NCBI GenBank assembly: GCA_964386435.1
Contig: CAYLSV010000001.1
Location: 73,550-137,549, forward strand
From: CAYLSV01 sp964386435
Lineage (GTDB): Bacteria; Planctomycetota; Phycisphaerae; Tepidisphaerales; Tepidisphaeraceae
Direction of reading: 5' to 3'
Length of the DNA stretch: 64,000 nucleotides
Position numbers and translations under genes: made by a program. The notes under the pieces are model-generated. The model was not told where the DNA came from. It searched no databases and saw only the letters and a list, made by a program, of their open reading frames with translations. Below are positions 1 through 8,528 of the stretch, piece after piece (the first letter of the stretch is position 1; each line of letters starts with the position of its first letter).

Positions 1-656
1 CCGACCGGAAGCTGATGATCGCTTACCGCGTGCGGTATGAGCCGTTCAACAGCACCGCCATCGAGCTGGCCCGCAGCGAACGGTACGCCCCGGTCCGCAT
101 GGTCAACGGCGAGATCGCCTTCACGATGAACAACAACGGCAACACGTGGCGGAGCGACCCGAGCCTCAACGGCGGCGGCGGGCCGCTCATGGATCTGGGC
201 ATCTACACCGTCAACGCCCAGCGCTACATCACCGGCGAGGAGCCGGCCACCGTCACCGCCCAAACCTACCGCCCGGGCGACGACCCGCGCTTCCCCAAGG
301 GCGTCGAGAGCCGCTGCCACTGGAGCTTCACCTTCCCGTCGGGCGCGACCGGCAGCGGCGCGACGGCTTGGGACTGCGGCGGCGTCAACCGCTACCGCGT
401 CACCGGCCCCAACGGCTGGTTCGAGCTCGACCCCGCCACCCCCTACGGCGGCAACCGCCTGATCCACGGCGAGGGCCGCCGGCTCGCCGACATCACGCCG
501 CAGAACCAATTCGCCAACGAGCTGGACCACATGGCCCAGTGCGTGCTGGACGACCAGACGCCGCTGACGCCCGGCGAGGAGGGCCGCGCCGACGTGGTGG
601 CGATGAAGGCGATCTACCAAGCCGCCGCCGAGGGCCGGGCGGTGGCGGTGCGGTGA
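1..656 (+). CDS. Gfo/Idh/MocA-type oxidoreductase, C-terminal part
   Basis: The reading frame is already open at the left edge of the window, so the N-terminal NAD(P)-binding Rossmann domain lies outside. What is visible begins RKLMIAYRVRYEP, the usual segment just after the catalytic region of the glucose-fructose oxidoreductase branch, and continues through GGGGPLMDLGIYTVNAQRY, which carries the conserved D-x-G-x-Y around the active-site side of the alpha/beta domain. The C-terminal half (NQFANELDHMAQCVLDDQTPLTPGEEGRADVVAMKAIYQAA) is the typical dimer-forming end of the family. Such proteins oxidise or reduce sugars and inositols with NAD(P). The substrate cannot be told from this fragment. 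No signal peptide can be judged because the start is missing. Confidence 0.9.
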   Translation, partial: DRKLMIAYRVRYEPFNSTAIELARSERYAPVRMVNGEIAFTMNNNGNTWRSDPSLNGGGGPLMDLGIYTVNAQRYITGEEPATVTAQTYRPGDDPRFPKGVESRCHWSFTFPSGATGSGATAWDCGGVNRYRVTGPNGWFELDPATPYGGNRLIHGEGRRLADITPQNQFANELDHMAQCVLDDQTPLTPGEEGRADVVAMKAIYQAAAEGRAVAVR

Positions 657-717
657 ACCCGTGGTTGCGCGTCGCAGGTTGTTGCCGGCGTGGCACTCTG
701 CTTGCAGTTGCCTTGGC

Positions 718-984
718 ATGAGCAGCTACGCCACGCCCGACGTGCCCGCCCGCCGGGAGCGGCCCTCGTTCAGCATCCCGAGCATTTTGGCCGGCGTCTG
801 CGCGCTGCTGGTGTTCTTCACCGAAGGCTTCGATCCGCTCCTGGGCATTGCCGCGATCGTACTGGGCCTGATCGGGGCGGTGGTGGCGCTGGCCCCCAGC
901 GTCCGCGGCGGCATCGTGAGCATTGCGAGCATCGTGATCGGTTTGTTCGCGATCGTGTTCTCGGTGTTTCAGGTGATCTTCTGA
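718..984 (+). CDS. Small two-to-three-segment membrane protein
   Basis: An 88-residue protein with a short polar N-terminus (SSYATPDVPARRERPSF) followed by hydrophobic stretches SILAGVCALLVFF, LLGIAAIVLGLIGAVVAL and IVSIASIVIGLFAIVFSVFQ. The pattern resembles small DUF4190-like membrane proteins, but I do not recognise it with certainty. The ATG at 718 was chosen because the upstream extension to 661 is polar and unlike the rest. Its 3' end overlaps the 3' end of the convergent mug gene by 16 bases, which is tight but possible for convergent genes. Function unknown. Confidence 0.5.
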   Translation: MSSYATPDVPARRERPSFSIPSILAGVCALLVFFTEGFDPLLGIAAIVLGLIGAVVALAPSVRGGIVSIASIVIGLFAIVFSVFQVIF

Positions 985-1535
985 TCGGGCAGCCCCGCGG
1001 CTTCGCGGAGCTGGGCGAACAAACGGGCGAAGTCGGCCGGCTTGTAGTGGGCGTTGAGGCCGGAGGGGTTGGGCAGCACCCAGATTTTCGTCGGCCCAAG
1101 CTCGTGGTCCGGCTGCGGGCCGACCGCGGCCTTGGGGCGGGCGAAGGCGGTCCGGTACGCCCCGAGGCCGAGAACGGCGAGCCACGTCGGGCGACGCCGC
1201 TCGCATTTCTCAACCAGCGTCCGACCGCCGGCGAAGAACTCTTCTTTTGTCAGCTCATCGGCCCTTGCCGTGGCGCGGGAGACGACGTTGGTGATGCCCA
1301 AACCCAGGGCGGGCAGCTCATCCTTCTCGGCCGGCTTGAGTTGCCGCGGCGTGAAGCCGCTGGCGTGCAGCGTCGGAAAGAACCGGTTCCCCGGCCCGGC
1401 AAAGTGGTGGCCGGTGAAGCTGGTGTGCAGACCGGGATTGATGCCGCAGAACAGCACGGCCAACTCATCGGCGATCACGTCGGGCACCACGTTGCCGGCG
1501 CTGGCGAGCAGCTCCGCCTTGCTCGGCCGTTTCAC
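969..1535 (-). CDS. mug: G/U mismatch-specific uracil-DNA glycosylase (Mug/TDG family)
   Basis: A 188-residue protein of the mismatch-specific uracil/thymine glycosylase family, which removes U (and related adducts) from G:U mispairs at the start of base-excision repair. The family hallmark GINPG sits at residues 31-35 and the second active-site motif NPSGLNAHY near residue 157; AVLGLGAYRTAF between them is also typical. The start is the GTG at 1535, which overlaps the TGA of the upstream beta-galactosidase gene (GTGA), so translation is probably coupled. An in-frame GTG two codons earlier is an alternative. It is an unusual partner for a glycosidase; the link may be only transcriptional. Confidence 0.88.
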   Translation of the reverse strand: MKRPSKAELLASAGNVVPDVIADELAVLFCGINPGLHTSFTGHHFAGPGNRFFPTLHASGFTPRQLKPAEKDELPALGLGITNVVSRATARADELTKEEFFAGGRTLVEKCERRRPTWLAVLGLGAYRTAFARPKAAVGPQPDHELGPTKIWVLPNPSGLNAHYKPADFARLFAQLREAAGLPDQKIT

Positions 1536-3487
1536 CGCCACAGCTCCACCCCAGCCGGCGGCACCGTCCTGCCCGCGACCTGCACCGGATCGAGCGTGGC
1601 ATTCATGGCGACGTTGAAGCCGCCGATTCGGTCGTGCCGGACGCGGCGCGGCAACGGCGTTGCGAGCAACCCGGCCTCCTTCGCCGCCCGCTGGAAAACC
1701 GCCCGGCCAAGCGGCTCCGAATCCGCCACGCCGCAGTACGTCACCCGGCCGCGACCGATGACAGAGGAGACGACCGCCGCCGCGCCGGCGTACCAGCCGC
1801 TGGTGTGCTTCGCCCAGACTTCGGCGTTGCCGCTCGGCACAAGTTGCTCGCTCCAGAGTTGCCAATCGAACGTTTCGCCGCCGAACTCGATTTGGCCGGT
1901 GTTTCCCTTGGGCAGGCCGTCGTAGCCGTCGATGGTGAAGCCGGCCCAACGGGTCAGCGGGTCGGCGGTCGGGGCTTCCCACAGGTAGCCCCGCCGGTCA
2001 TACCACGCCGTGCGGGCCGTCGCCAGCAAATGGCCGCCTGCCTCGACATACTGCCGCCACAGGTCGCACCACGCCTCGTCCACCAGCATGACGCTCGGCA
2101 CCACCACCATCGGCAGCCCCGCCCAGTCCGAGGCGTCCGGCCGAACCCGCTTGCCCGCGAGACCGCCCGACGCCACCGCTCCGAACCAGTCGGCCACCCG
2201 CTTTGGCTGGTTCCACCCCTTCGCCTGCGCCAACGTCTCGCCCCACCACAGGTTCTCGTGCCCATGGGCCACCCCGATTACCGGCCCGTCCGGCTCGCCA
2301 ATCGGCTGGTAGGTGCGGTTGTTCTCGGGCAAATGCTCGCGCAGCTCCTTCGCCACCTGGATGAACTCCTCGCCCGCCGCCGTGGGCGTCGTGCCGTCGT
2401 GGCGGATCAGGCATTCGTGGTGCATTTCCTGCCCGAAGGTGGGGTTTCGCCAACGGTAGACCGTGATGAACTCCGCCCCCATCGCCGCCGCTTGCCAGAG
2501 CATGAGCCGCACCGCCCCAGGCGGCAGCCGCACCGGCACGCCGCTCCAGTTGAGCTGTCCCGGCTGCACCTCGAGCAGCGCCCACCGCCCGGTTTGGCTC
2601 TTCATGTCCGCGAACGCCCCCGCCAAAAACGCCGGGTCCGCCAGCCGCAGATCGCTCTCGGTCTCGTACGGCGGGAACATGCCGGTCACCGGGTAGACGT
2701 CGATGCCGAACACGTCCAGATCGCCCGCCATCTCCGCCGGGTCAGGGTCGGGGTGGAAGGGCATGAAGTTGTGCGTCAGGAACCGGTCGCCGATGTGCGG
2801 CCGGAGGATGTCACACTGCAGCTTGTTGTACTGCGCCCATGCCGTCGACCAGAACCGGCTGGCGTCGAGATAATGGTGCGGGTTGTCGTACAGCGGGTAT
2901 CGCCGCGGCGGCATCTTGATCTGCTGCCAGTCGGTGTAATCGGTCCGCCAGAACTGGTTGCCCCAGTTGTGGTTCAGCGTGTCGAGGTCGCCGTGCTTCT
3001 TTTGCAGCCACGCTTGGAACGCGCTGTGCGTGACATCGCTCTGGTCGAACGGGGCCATGTACTCGTTGTCGAGCTGCCAGCCGATCACGCCGTTGCGGTC
3101 GCCGAAGTGCTTGGCCATCGCCTCGACGATCCGCCGGGTCGCCTCGTGTAAGGCCGGCGAGAGCGGGTTGTAGTTCCGCCGCCCGCCGACCCGCTGCCGC
3201 TGCCCGTCCGGCCCCACCGTGAGAATCTCCGGTTGCTCATGCAACAACCACTGCGGCGGCGACGCCGTGGGCGTGCACAGGATCACCTCCAGTTGCCGCT
3301 CGTGCGCCATCGCCAGCACATCATCCAACCAATCAAACTCAAACCGCCCCGCCGCCGGCTCCAGCAGGTGCCAAGCAAATTCCGCCAGGTGGATGAGCTG
3401 CATCCCCGACTCGGCGATGAGGTCGAGATCACGCTCCCATTGCGCACGAGGCCATTGGTCCGGATAATAGTAAGTGCCGATTTTCAC
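1532..3487 (-). CDS. Beta-galactosidase, GH42 family
   Basis: A 651-residue GH42 enzyme that hydrolyses terminal beta-D-galactosides. It starts KIGTYYYPDQWP, as GH42 proteins do. The acid/base glutamate is E142 in GWQLDNEY and the nucleophile is E306 in WALLEVQPGQLNW. The central region contains the trimerisation-like domain (VVPSVMLVDEAWCDLWRQYVEAGGHLL) and the C-terminus a small beta domain. Length is normal for the family. There is no signal peptide, so it acts in the cytoplasm on imported oligosaccharides. The start codon is GTG with no Shine-Dalgarno; TACGCT lies six bases upstream, suggesting a leaderless message. The downstream mug gene overlaps by four bases. Confidence 0.95.
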   Translation of the reverse strand: MKIGTYYYPDQWPRAQWERDLDLIAESGMQLIHLAEFAWHLLEPAAGRFEFDWLDDVLAMAHERQLEVILCTPTASPPQWLLHEQPEILTVGPDGQRQRVGGRRNYNPLSPALHEATRRIVEAMAKHFGDRNGVIGWQLDNEYMAPFDQSDVTHSAFQAWLQKKHGDLDTLNHNWGNQFWRTDYTDWQQIKMPPRRYPLYDNPHHYLDASRFWSTAWAQYNKLQCDILRPHIGDRFLTHNFMPFHPDPDPAEMAGDLDVFGIDVYPVTGMFPPYETESDLRLADPAFLAGAFADMKSQTGRWALLEVQPGQLNWSGVPVRLPPGAVRLMLWQAAAMGAEFITVYRWRNPTFGQEMHHECLIRHDGTTPTAAGEEFIQVAKELREHLPENNRTYQPIGEPDGPVIGVAHGHENLWWGETLAQAKGWNQPKRVADWFGAVASGGLAGKRVRPDASDWAGLPMVVVPSVMLVDEAWCDLWRQYVEAGGHLLATARTAWYDRRGYLWEAPTADPLTRWAGFTIDGYDGLPKGNTGQIEFGGETFDWQLWSEQLVPSGNAEVWAKHTSGWYAGAAAVVSSVIGRGRVTYCGVADSEPLGRAVFQRAAKEAGLLATPLPRRVRHDRIGGFNVAMNATLDPVQVAGRTVPPAGVELWR

Positions 3488-3526
3488 GCGGCGAGCGTAG
3501 CCGGACTCGACTGCTTTCGTGACGAT

Positions 3527-4273
3527 CTAAATACGGGCGGGTTCGGGCTGGCGCGGCTGGAGGGTGAGCGGGTCGATGTCATCGATCGTCTGCTCGGGCT
3601 TCTCGACCATCTGGCGTTGTTGCAGTTCGCGGGCGACGAGGTAGCACAGCAGCGCCCAGACCGCCCCGCCGGCCCAGCCGGCGGCGACATCGGTGGGCCA
3701 GTGGACGCCAACAAAAATCCGGCTCACGCCGACGCACACCGTCAGCAGGATCGCGAAGAGCATGAAAAACACCTTCAGCTTCAGGTTGCGGGTGAACCGC
3801 GTGCCGAGCAGGCCCAGCGAGAGGTACACCGACGCGGCGAGCATCGAGTGGCCGGACGGGAAGCTGCTGGTGGCGACGTAGCTCGACTGCTCCACCAATT
3901 CCGGCCGCGGTCGATCGAAGCCGGCCTTGAGGGCGGTGCTGACGGCGAGGGCGCCAAGTGTCGAGACGAGGATCAGCGCGATGGCCGCGTACTTCCGCTG
4001 GATGGCGAGCGTGACGACGACGAACAGCACGATCAGCGTGATGATCGCGAACCCGCCCAGCCCGGTCAGGTCGCGGCCGATTTCCTTGACCGTCTTGTGG
4101 GCGTCCTGGTCGGCGATGGCGAGAAACAGCTGCTCGTCGAAGCGCTGGGTGTCGCCTTCCTGCACCTCCTCGGCCACGGCCGCGAACCCCCACACGCCGC
4201 CGAGGATTAGCAGCACCGCCAACCAGAACGGCCAGCGGCGGGCATGAATGAACTTTTGCAGCTTGTCGAGCAT
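3527..4273 (-). CDS. PAP2-family membrane phosphatase
   Basis: A 248-residue integral membrane protein with five to six hydrophobic segments and the three-part phosphatase signature: C1 K-x5-RPRP (KAGFDRPRP), C2 SFPSGHSM, and C3 SRIFVGVHWPTDVAAGW. These residues form the phosphate pocket shared by type 2 phosphatidic acid phosphatases and undecaprenyl pyrophosphatases. It probably dephosphorylates a lipid phosphate on the outer side of the inner membrane; whether the substrate is phosphatidate or undecaprenyl pyrophosphate cannot be read from the sequence. The C-terminal tail is polar and proline-rich. It stands alone, 39 bases upstream of the GH42 gene on the same strand. Confidence 0.9.
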   Translation of the reverse strand: MLDKLQKFIHARRWPFWLAVLLILGGVWGFAAVAEEVQEGDTQRFDEQLFLAIADQDAHKTVKEIGRDLTGLGGFAIITLIVLFVVVTLAIQRKYAAIALILVSTLGALAVSTALKAGFDRPRPELVEQSSYVATSSFPSGHSMLAASVYLSLGLLGTRFTRNLKLKVFFMLFAILLTVCVGVSRIFVGVHWPTDVAAGWAGGAVWALLCYLVARELQQRQMVEKPEQTIDDIDPLTLQPRQPEPARI

Positions 4274-4341
4274 GGACCAGACTTTGCAAACCCCGCGCCA
4301 AGCCGCCAGCCCCCGTGCGGCGTGCTATCGTCCATCGCCGC

Positions 4342-4425
4342 GCGGGAGTGGCGGAATTGGCAGACGCGCCAGGTTTAGGTCCTGGTTCGGGCAACCGAGT
4401 GCAGGTTCAAGTCCTGTCTCCCGCA
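4342..4425 (+). tRNA. tRNA-Leu (anticodon UAG)
   Basis: An 84-base class II tRNA. The acceptor stem GCGGGAG at 4342-4348 pairs with CTCCCGC at 4418-4424, with A as discriminator. The anticodon stem CCAGG/CCTGG encloses the loop TTTAGGT, giving anticodon TAG. A variable arm (CGGGCAACCG) and the T-arm GGTTCAAGTCC follow. CCA is not encoded. Confidence 0.95.
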
Positions 4426-4443
4426 TTGTTGAGGATCATTGCC

Positions 4444-5493
4444 ATGAGTCGACGTCTGACCGCCGTGTTCGTTGCCGCCCTGCTCGTGCTGGCCGTGCCG
4501 GCGACGGCGGATGAGGTCGTCCTGATGGGCGGGTTGTCGTACGACGACGCCACAGTTGTCGGCATCACCAACGGCGAGCTGGAGTTCCGCACCGCCCAGG
4601 GCCGCACCACCACCCGGCCGCTGGGCGACATCGAGCGGCTCATGCTCACCGGGCAGCGGGCATTCAACGACGCCGAAGAATCCTTCGCCACGAACGATTA
4701 CCTCGCCGCCATCGAGGGCTACCAGCGCACCGTCCGCGGCGGCTCGCCGGACTGGTTGAAGAACTATGCCGGCCGCAAGCTGATGGCCGCCGCGACGGCC
4801 GCGGGGCAGTTTGATGCCGCGGTGATCGGGTACGCCGCCGTCGCCGAGCAGGCCCCGGACGACGCGCTGCTGCTCAAGCCGGACGTGCCCGACAGGCCGG
4901 GGCAGCTTCAAGCGGGTGACGCCGCCCTTGCCGCGGCGCTGGATCGCCGCCCCGACGATGCCACCCGGCGGGCGCTGCTCAGCCTGCGGCTTGAACTGCT
5001 TCGCGGCCTGGGCGATGACGCGGCCCTGGCGACGGTGCTTGACGAGCTGTCGAGCCTCAGCGGTGGCCTGGGGGCCGACACGCCGGCCCAGCGCCGCCAG
5101 CTCGCCGACCTCCGCCTCGGCCAGGCCAACCTCGCCATCGACCGCGGCAACGCCGACGAAGCCGCCCAACTCATCGATGAGGCGTCGTCGTTGTTCGTCG
5201 AGCCCCAACAGGCGGCCGAGGCCCTGTTCTTGCGTGGCCGCGCCAAGGAGGCCGCCGCCGGGGAGGATGCCCAGAAGCTCAAGGACGCCGCCCTTGATTA
5301 CATGCGGGTCGTCGCCCACTACAAGAACCTCGAGGGCAAGCCGAAAGTCGCCGCCAGCCTGCTCCGCGCCGCGGCCATCCTCGACCGCCTCGGCGACGCC
5401 TCCGCCGCCCGCAACCTCTACCAAGCCGTTGCCACCGAAACCCCCGAGGCCCCCGAAGCCGCCGAGGCCAAACGCCGCCTGGCGGCCATGTAA
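4444..5493 (+). CDS. Secreted TPR-like repeat protein
   Basis: A 349-residue protein with a clear signal peptide (SRRLTAVFVAALLVLAVPATAD). The N-terminal part (EVVLMGGLSYDDATVVGITNGELEFR) looks like a small beta domain of the kind that starts many planctomycete TPR proteins. The rest is alpha-helical and alanine/leucine-rich with TPR-like helix pairs: FATNDYLAAIEGYQRTV, AEALFLRGRAKEAAAGEDAQKLKDAALDYMRVV and AAILDRLGDASAARNLYQAVATETPEAPEA. It is likely periplasmic and serves as a protein-binding scaffold. The ATG at 4444 lies 18 bases after the tRNA and begins the signal peptide; reading further upstream would run through the tRNA. Function otherwise unknown. Confidence 0.75.
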   Translation: MSRRLTAVFVAALLVLAVPATADEVVLMGGLSYDDATVVGITNGELEFRTAQGRTTTRPLGDIERLMLTGQRAFNDAEESFATNDYLAAIEGYQRTVRGGSPDWLKNYAGRKLMAAATAAGQFDAAVIGYAAVAEQAPDDALLLKPDVPDRPGQLQAGDAALAAALDRRPDDATRRALLSLRLELLRGLGDDAALATVLDELSSLSGGLGADTPAQRRQLADLRLGQANLAIDRGNADEAAQLIDEASSLFVEPQQAAEALFLRGRAKEAAAGEDAQKLKDAALDYMRVVAHYKNLEGKPKVAASLLRAAAILDRLGDASAARNLYQAVATETPEAPEAAEAKRRLAAM

Positions 5494-5570
5494 TTGGTCC
5501 CTTGTCCTTCGTCCTTTGTTCTTGGTGGCCGGCGTCTGACCAAGGACAAAGAACAAAGGACCAAGAACCC
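5494..5570. repeat. Low-complexity palindromic repeat built from AAGGACAAAG-type words
   Basis: Just after the TPR gene, a C/T-rich left arm composed of GTCCTTTGTTCTTGG words is followed, after about 14 bases, by a G/A-rich right arm composed of CCAAGGACAAAGAACAAAGG words. The two arms are near-perfect reverse complements and could form a long hairpin. It is made of short degenerate words rather than a GC-rich stem with a T-run, so it does not look like a standard intrinsic terminator, though it could act as one. Confidence 0.6.
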
Positions 5571-5593
5571 CGATCGACGTACACTCTCAACCA

Positions 5594-7549
5594 ATGTATC
5601 GCCTGCTCGAGAACTACGGCAAGACCATCATGATCGTCGTGGCGGTCGGGTTGATGATCGTCTTCGTGCTCCCCGCCGGCCTGCAGGGCCTGTCGGCCCC
5701 GAGCGACCCGCTGGTCGGCACGTACCCGATGCCCGGCGAGGGCGAGGTCGAAATTTACAGCAGCGAGGTCAACCGAGCCGAGAACCGGGCGATCAACATG
5801 AGCCGTCTGGTCATCGGCCGGCAGGGGCAGGTGTTCCCGCTAGCGGCCACCGTCCTGCCCGAACTCATCGCCGGCCGGCAGGGCGTGACCGACCCGCTGG
5901 CCGTCGCCCTGCTGTTCCGCGAGGCCGACGCGATGGGCACGTTCGTCGACCCGGACAGCGAGCAAGTCACCGAGTTGCTGCTCGAGCCGGACCTCCTCGT
6001 CCAACCGACGCAGGGCGTGCCGGTGCCATACGCCGAGTTCAGCGCGACCCAGCGGGAGCGCGACAACATCCGCATCGCCGCGGCCGATTACCTGCGCTTG
6101 CGCAACGCCGCCAACCGCGTGGTCCGGCTGCCGAAGACTTCGACGCCGCTGGTCAACTACGAGCTCGCCCGGCAGGTGCAGGAGGTGAGGGCCAGGTACA
6201 ACCTGATCGACGCCGAGCCGCTCGTCGCCGAGGTCGGCGAGCCGAGCGACGCTCAGGTGCAGGCATTGTTCGAGCAATACGCCGACACTCAGCCCGGCCA
6301 GCCGACCACCAGCAACCCGCTGGGCCTTGGCTACCGCCTGGCCGACCGCGTGAAGCTGCACGCCCTGATCGTCCCCGCCGACGCCGTCGACGCGGCCGTG
6401 GACGTCTCGCTCGTGCCCGATGACCCCGAGGCCAATGCCCTGCAGTGGGAGATCGAGGCGAACAAGCATTACCAGCAAAATCCCCAGCTCTACCCGATTC
6501 TCGCCGCCACCACCCAGCCGGCGACCCAGCCCGACGCCCCGACCGTCCGGCCGTTCGAGGAGGTCCGCGAGCAGGCCATCGAGAACGTCAAGGAGCCCCG
6601 CCGCCTGGAGATGATGGCCCGCGTGACCAACTTCCTGCGGGCCGAGATGAGCGGCGACCTGCGCGCCCTGCTCACCGCCGAGGCCAGCGATCAGCCGCTG
6701 GACATGACCGCCACCCACGGGGCCGACCCGCGGACGTTCGAGTACCTGACCAACCTCGCCGAGGACACGGCCCGGCGTTTCAACATCCGCCCGAAGGTCG
6801 TCCGCCTCGACGACCGCTTCCGCGACGGCGAGACGCTGCTCGAGCTGCCGGAGATCGAGAACGCCGAGATCCCGACGCAGCAAGGGTTCAACGCCCCGCT
6901 GGCCTTGGTGGTGCTACAGCAGAACGCCGAGGGCGAGCCGGCGCTTCAGGCGTACCAACCAACGCCCGCCATGCTCGCCGGCGGCGACGGCCGCAGCCGG
7001 CTGATCGCCCGCGTGGTCGAGCGGGCCCCCGCCGGCCCGGCGACCGATCTCGACGCCGCCCGCCCCGACATCGTTGCCGACTGGAAGCGCCTGGAGGCCA
7101 TGCTCGCCGCCGCCGAGCGGGCCAACCAACAGCTCGTCGGCGGCCTTCCCGCCACCGCCGCCGAGACCGACTACTTTGGCGCCGGCCGTCTGCCCGAGAT
7201 CCCCGACCTCCCGCCCGCCGCCGTCCAGCGGTTCGCCAACGAATCGTTCAAGCTCCTGGCCACCGAAGCCCGCACCGGCACAATCAAGCTGCCCGGTGAG
7301 ATGACCGTCGCCGCCGTCGAACTGACCGACGCCCGCCCGACTTACGAGAGCGACGACGAGCTCACCGCCCGCCGCAACCAGATCCGCCAGGCGATTCCCA
7401 CGATGCAGGCCCGCCAGCTCGGCCAGCTCTTCGGCAGCCTCTACGGCAACCCCGACCGCATCATCGACCGCCTGGGCTTCACCTACGCCGAAGGCTTCGG
7501 CCCCCAAACCGATGAGCCCGAAGCCACAGACGAAGCCCCCGCCACTTGA
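5594..7549 (+). CDS. PpiD/SurA-like membrane-anchored periplasmic protein
   Basis: A 651-residue protein with one N-terminal membrane anchor (TIMIVVAVGLMIVFVLPAG) and a long periplasmic region. The architecture (short cytoplasmic start, one anchor, alpha-helical N-domain, long C-terminal part) is that of the PpiD/SurA foldase group, and segments such as PLAVALLFREADAMGTFVDPDSEQVTELL resemble the SurA N-terminal helical domain. I cannot identify a parvulin PPIase core, so an enzymatic role is not supported. Two stretches are rich in proline, threonine and glutamine (ATTQPATQPDAP). The start fits the anchor. It lies between the palindromic repeat and tRNA-Lys, with no operon partner. Confidence 0.6.
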   Translation: MYRLLENYGKTIMIVVAVGLMIVFVLPAGLQGLSAPSDPLVGTYPMPGEGEVEIYSSEVNRAENRAINMSRLVIGRQGQVFPLAATVLPELIAGRQGVTDPLAVALLFREADAMGTFVDPDSEQVTELLLEPDLLVQPTQGVPVPYAEFSATQRERDNIRIAAADYLRLRNAANRVVRLPKTSTPLVNYELARQVQEVRARYNLIDAEPLVAEVGEPSDAQVQALFEQYADTQPGQPTTSNPLGLGYRLADRVKLHALIVPADAVDAAVDVSLVPDDPEANALQWEIEANKHYQQNPQLYPILAATTQPATQPDAPTVRPFEEVREQAIENVKEPRRLEMMARVTNFLRAEMSGDLRALLTAEASDQPLDMTATHGADPRTFEYLTNLAEDTARRFNIRPKVVRLDDRFRDGETLLELPEIENAEIPTQQGFNAPLALVVLQQNAEGEPALQAYQPTPAMLAGGDGRSRLIARVVERAPAGPATDLDAARPDIVADWKRLEAMLAAAERANQQLVGGLPATAAETDYFGAGRLPEIPDLPPAAVQRFANESFKLLATEARTGTIKLPGEMTVAAVELTDARPTYESDDELTARRNQIRQAIPTMQARQLGQLFGSLYGNPDRIIDRLGFTYAEGFGPQTDEPEATDEAPAT

Positions 7550-7602
7550 CCCCCACCAACCGCCCGCCCTACGCTTCTCCCCACCGCCACGGCGGTTGCC
7601 AA

Positions 7603-7675
7603 GGGTGATTAGCTCAATTGGCAGAGCAATCGGCTCTTAACCGATTGGTTGAAGGTTCGAGTCCTTCATCACCCA
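7603..7675 (+). tRNA. tRNA-Lys (anticodon CUU)
   Basis: A 73-base tRNA. Acceptor GGGTGAT at 7603-7609 pairs with ATCACCC at 7668-7674, discriminator A. The anticodon stem ATCGG/CCGAT encloses CTCTTAA, giving anticodon CTT. The D-arm (AGCTCAATTGGCAGAGCA) and T-arm (GGTTCGAGTCC) are normal. CCA is not encoded. Confidence 0.95.
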
Positions 7676-7820
7676 TCTAACCAAACCTTATACCGGCTCA
7701 TGCCGCTCGCGGTGCACATGTGGTGCCGGATCTGCTTTCGGTTGGGTGAGGCGGATCTGCCGGTGTTGGGGCGTAAGCTGCTGCGAGTGGTCGGTGGATC
7801 GCCGGGTGTTGCGACGGTTG

Positions 7821-7849
7821 TTGACCAGGTTGGGGCGGGCTGTTATTGT
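7821..7849 (+). promoter_or_regulatory. Sigma-70-type promoter for the DUF2946-like gene
   Basis: TTGACC (7821-7826) and TATTGT (7844-7849) are spaced by exactly 17 bases. The predicted transcription start, about seven bases after the -10, nearly coincides with the TTG start codon at 7859, so the mRNA would be leaderless or nearly so. Confidence 0.5.
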
Positions 7850-7858
7850 CCGTCCAGA

Positions 7859-8272
7859 TTGCGTCGGCGTCTCCACTTTTCAGCCCGTCTGTCCGCGGGC
7901 CGCTTTGGCGGCTTCGGGTGGTGTGCGTTGGCGCTGATGGTGATGTACCTGGCGGTGCCGGGGGTGAACCTGGTGCACGTGGCGGTGGCTCACGACGGTG
8001 GCTGCCAAACGGCTCATGCGGCCGCTTGCGATGTTCATCATCACGAGCTTGATCATCACGGGTCGGGCGATGCGCCCGAGCAGGAGACGTTGGGGTGCGG
8101 GGTGTGTCAACTTCTGGGCACGCTCAATCCAGGGGTTCAGCCTCTGACGCCGTCGCTTCCGATCGGTGTTGGCGTGGTGCTGCCGGAGAATGCCGCGGTC
8201 CCGCAAGTGGTCTGCTTGCCGGACGAGTTGCGCCGTCGGCCGAGTGCACCGCGTGCGCCGCCGATGGCCTGA
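7859..8272 (+). CDS. His/Cys-rich DUF2946-like exported protein
   Basis: About 137 residues if read from the TTG at 7859: a basic start (RRRLHFSARLSAGRFGGF), one hydrophobic segment (WCALALMVMYLAVPGVNLVHVAVA), then a histidine- and cysteine-rich exported part with CQTAHAAACDVHHHELDHH and CGVCQL, ending RRPSAPRAPPMA. A histidine-rich start after the membrane segment, a CxxC, and a C-terminal R(A/G)PP are typical of DUF2946-type proteins, which usually sit beside metal-uptake or metal-resistance genes. It probably binds a metal in the periplasm. The start is uncertain: the frame is open upstream into the tRNA, and the TTG was chosen because a good promoter ends just before it. It precedes the PEP-CTERM block that ends in a COG0523 metallochaperone. 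Confidence 0.6.
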   Translation: MRRRLHFSARLSAGRFGGFGWCALALMVMYLAVPGVNLVHVAVAHDGGCQTAHAAACDVHHHELDHHGSGDAPEQETLGCGVCQLLGTLNPGVQPLTPSLPIGVGVVLPENAAVPQVVCLPDELRRRPSAPRAPPMA

Positions 8273-8342
8273 GGCTTGTCTCCCTGCTGGCACCGGGCGG
8301 TTCTGCCAACGGTGCTTCGTGTTTTTCCCCACCAATTTAAAA

Positions 8343-8372
8343 CCGCCCGCGCCTCGGTTGAGGCACGGGCGG
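8343..8372. terminator. GC-rich hairpin, terminator-like
   Basis: A 13-base stem, CCGCCCGCGCCTC against GAGGCACGGGCGG with one mismatch, closes a GGTT loop. It is preceded by AATTTAAAA, so on the minus strand it has the T-rich tail of an intrinsic terminator. On the plus strand, where the upstream gene ends 70 bases before, the tail is poor. It may serve as a bidirectional stop or as an RNA 3' end. Confidence 0.5.
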
Positions 8373-8528
8373 TGGTCCGGCGGCCGTGATCCCGCGAAGA
8401 AACAGCGGCCGTCATCCCAACACCCCGCCGCGGAGCGGCAGGTTCCGTAGTCTATCACACGGCACGCCCGGCGTGAATCGTGCGGCAGTTATGGTCCGGC
8501 CGCTCTCGGCTCCACCCGGAGCATGCAG

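Noticed and set aside
4315..4443. Upstream extension of the TPR gene through tRNA-Leu
   Set aside because: The extension translates the tRNA itself; the ATG at 4444 begins a proper signal peptide.
7649..7858. Longer start for the DUF2946-like protein
   Set aside because: It would begin inside tRNA-Lys and lie upstream of the best promoter; the extra residues have no family character.
8430..8522. Zur box or riboswitch upstream of the first PEP-CTERM gene
   Set aside because: No A/T-rich palindrome of the Zur type and no recognisable conserved RNA core could be found by eye.
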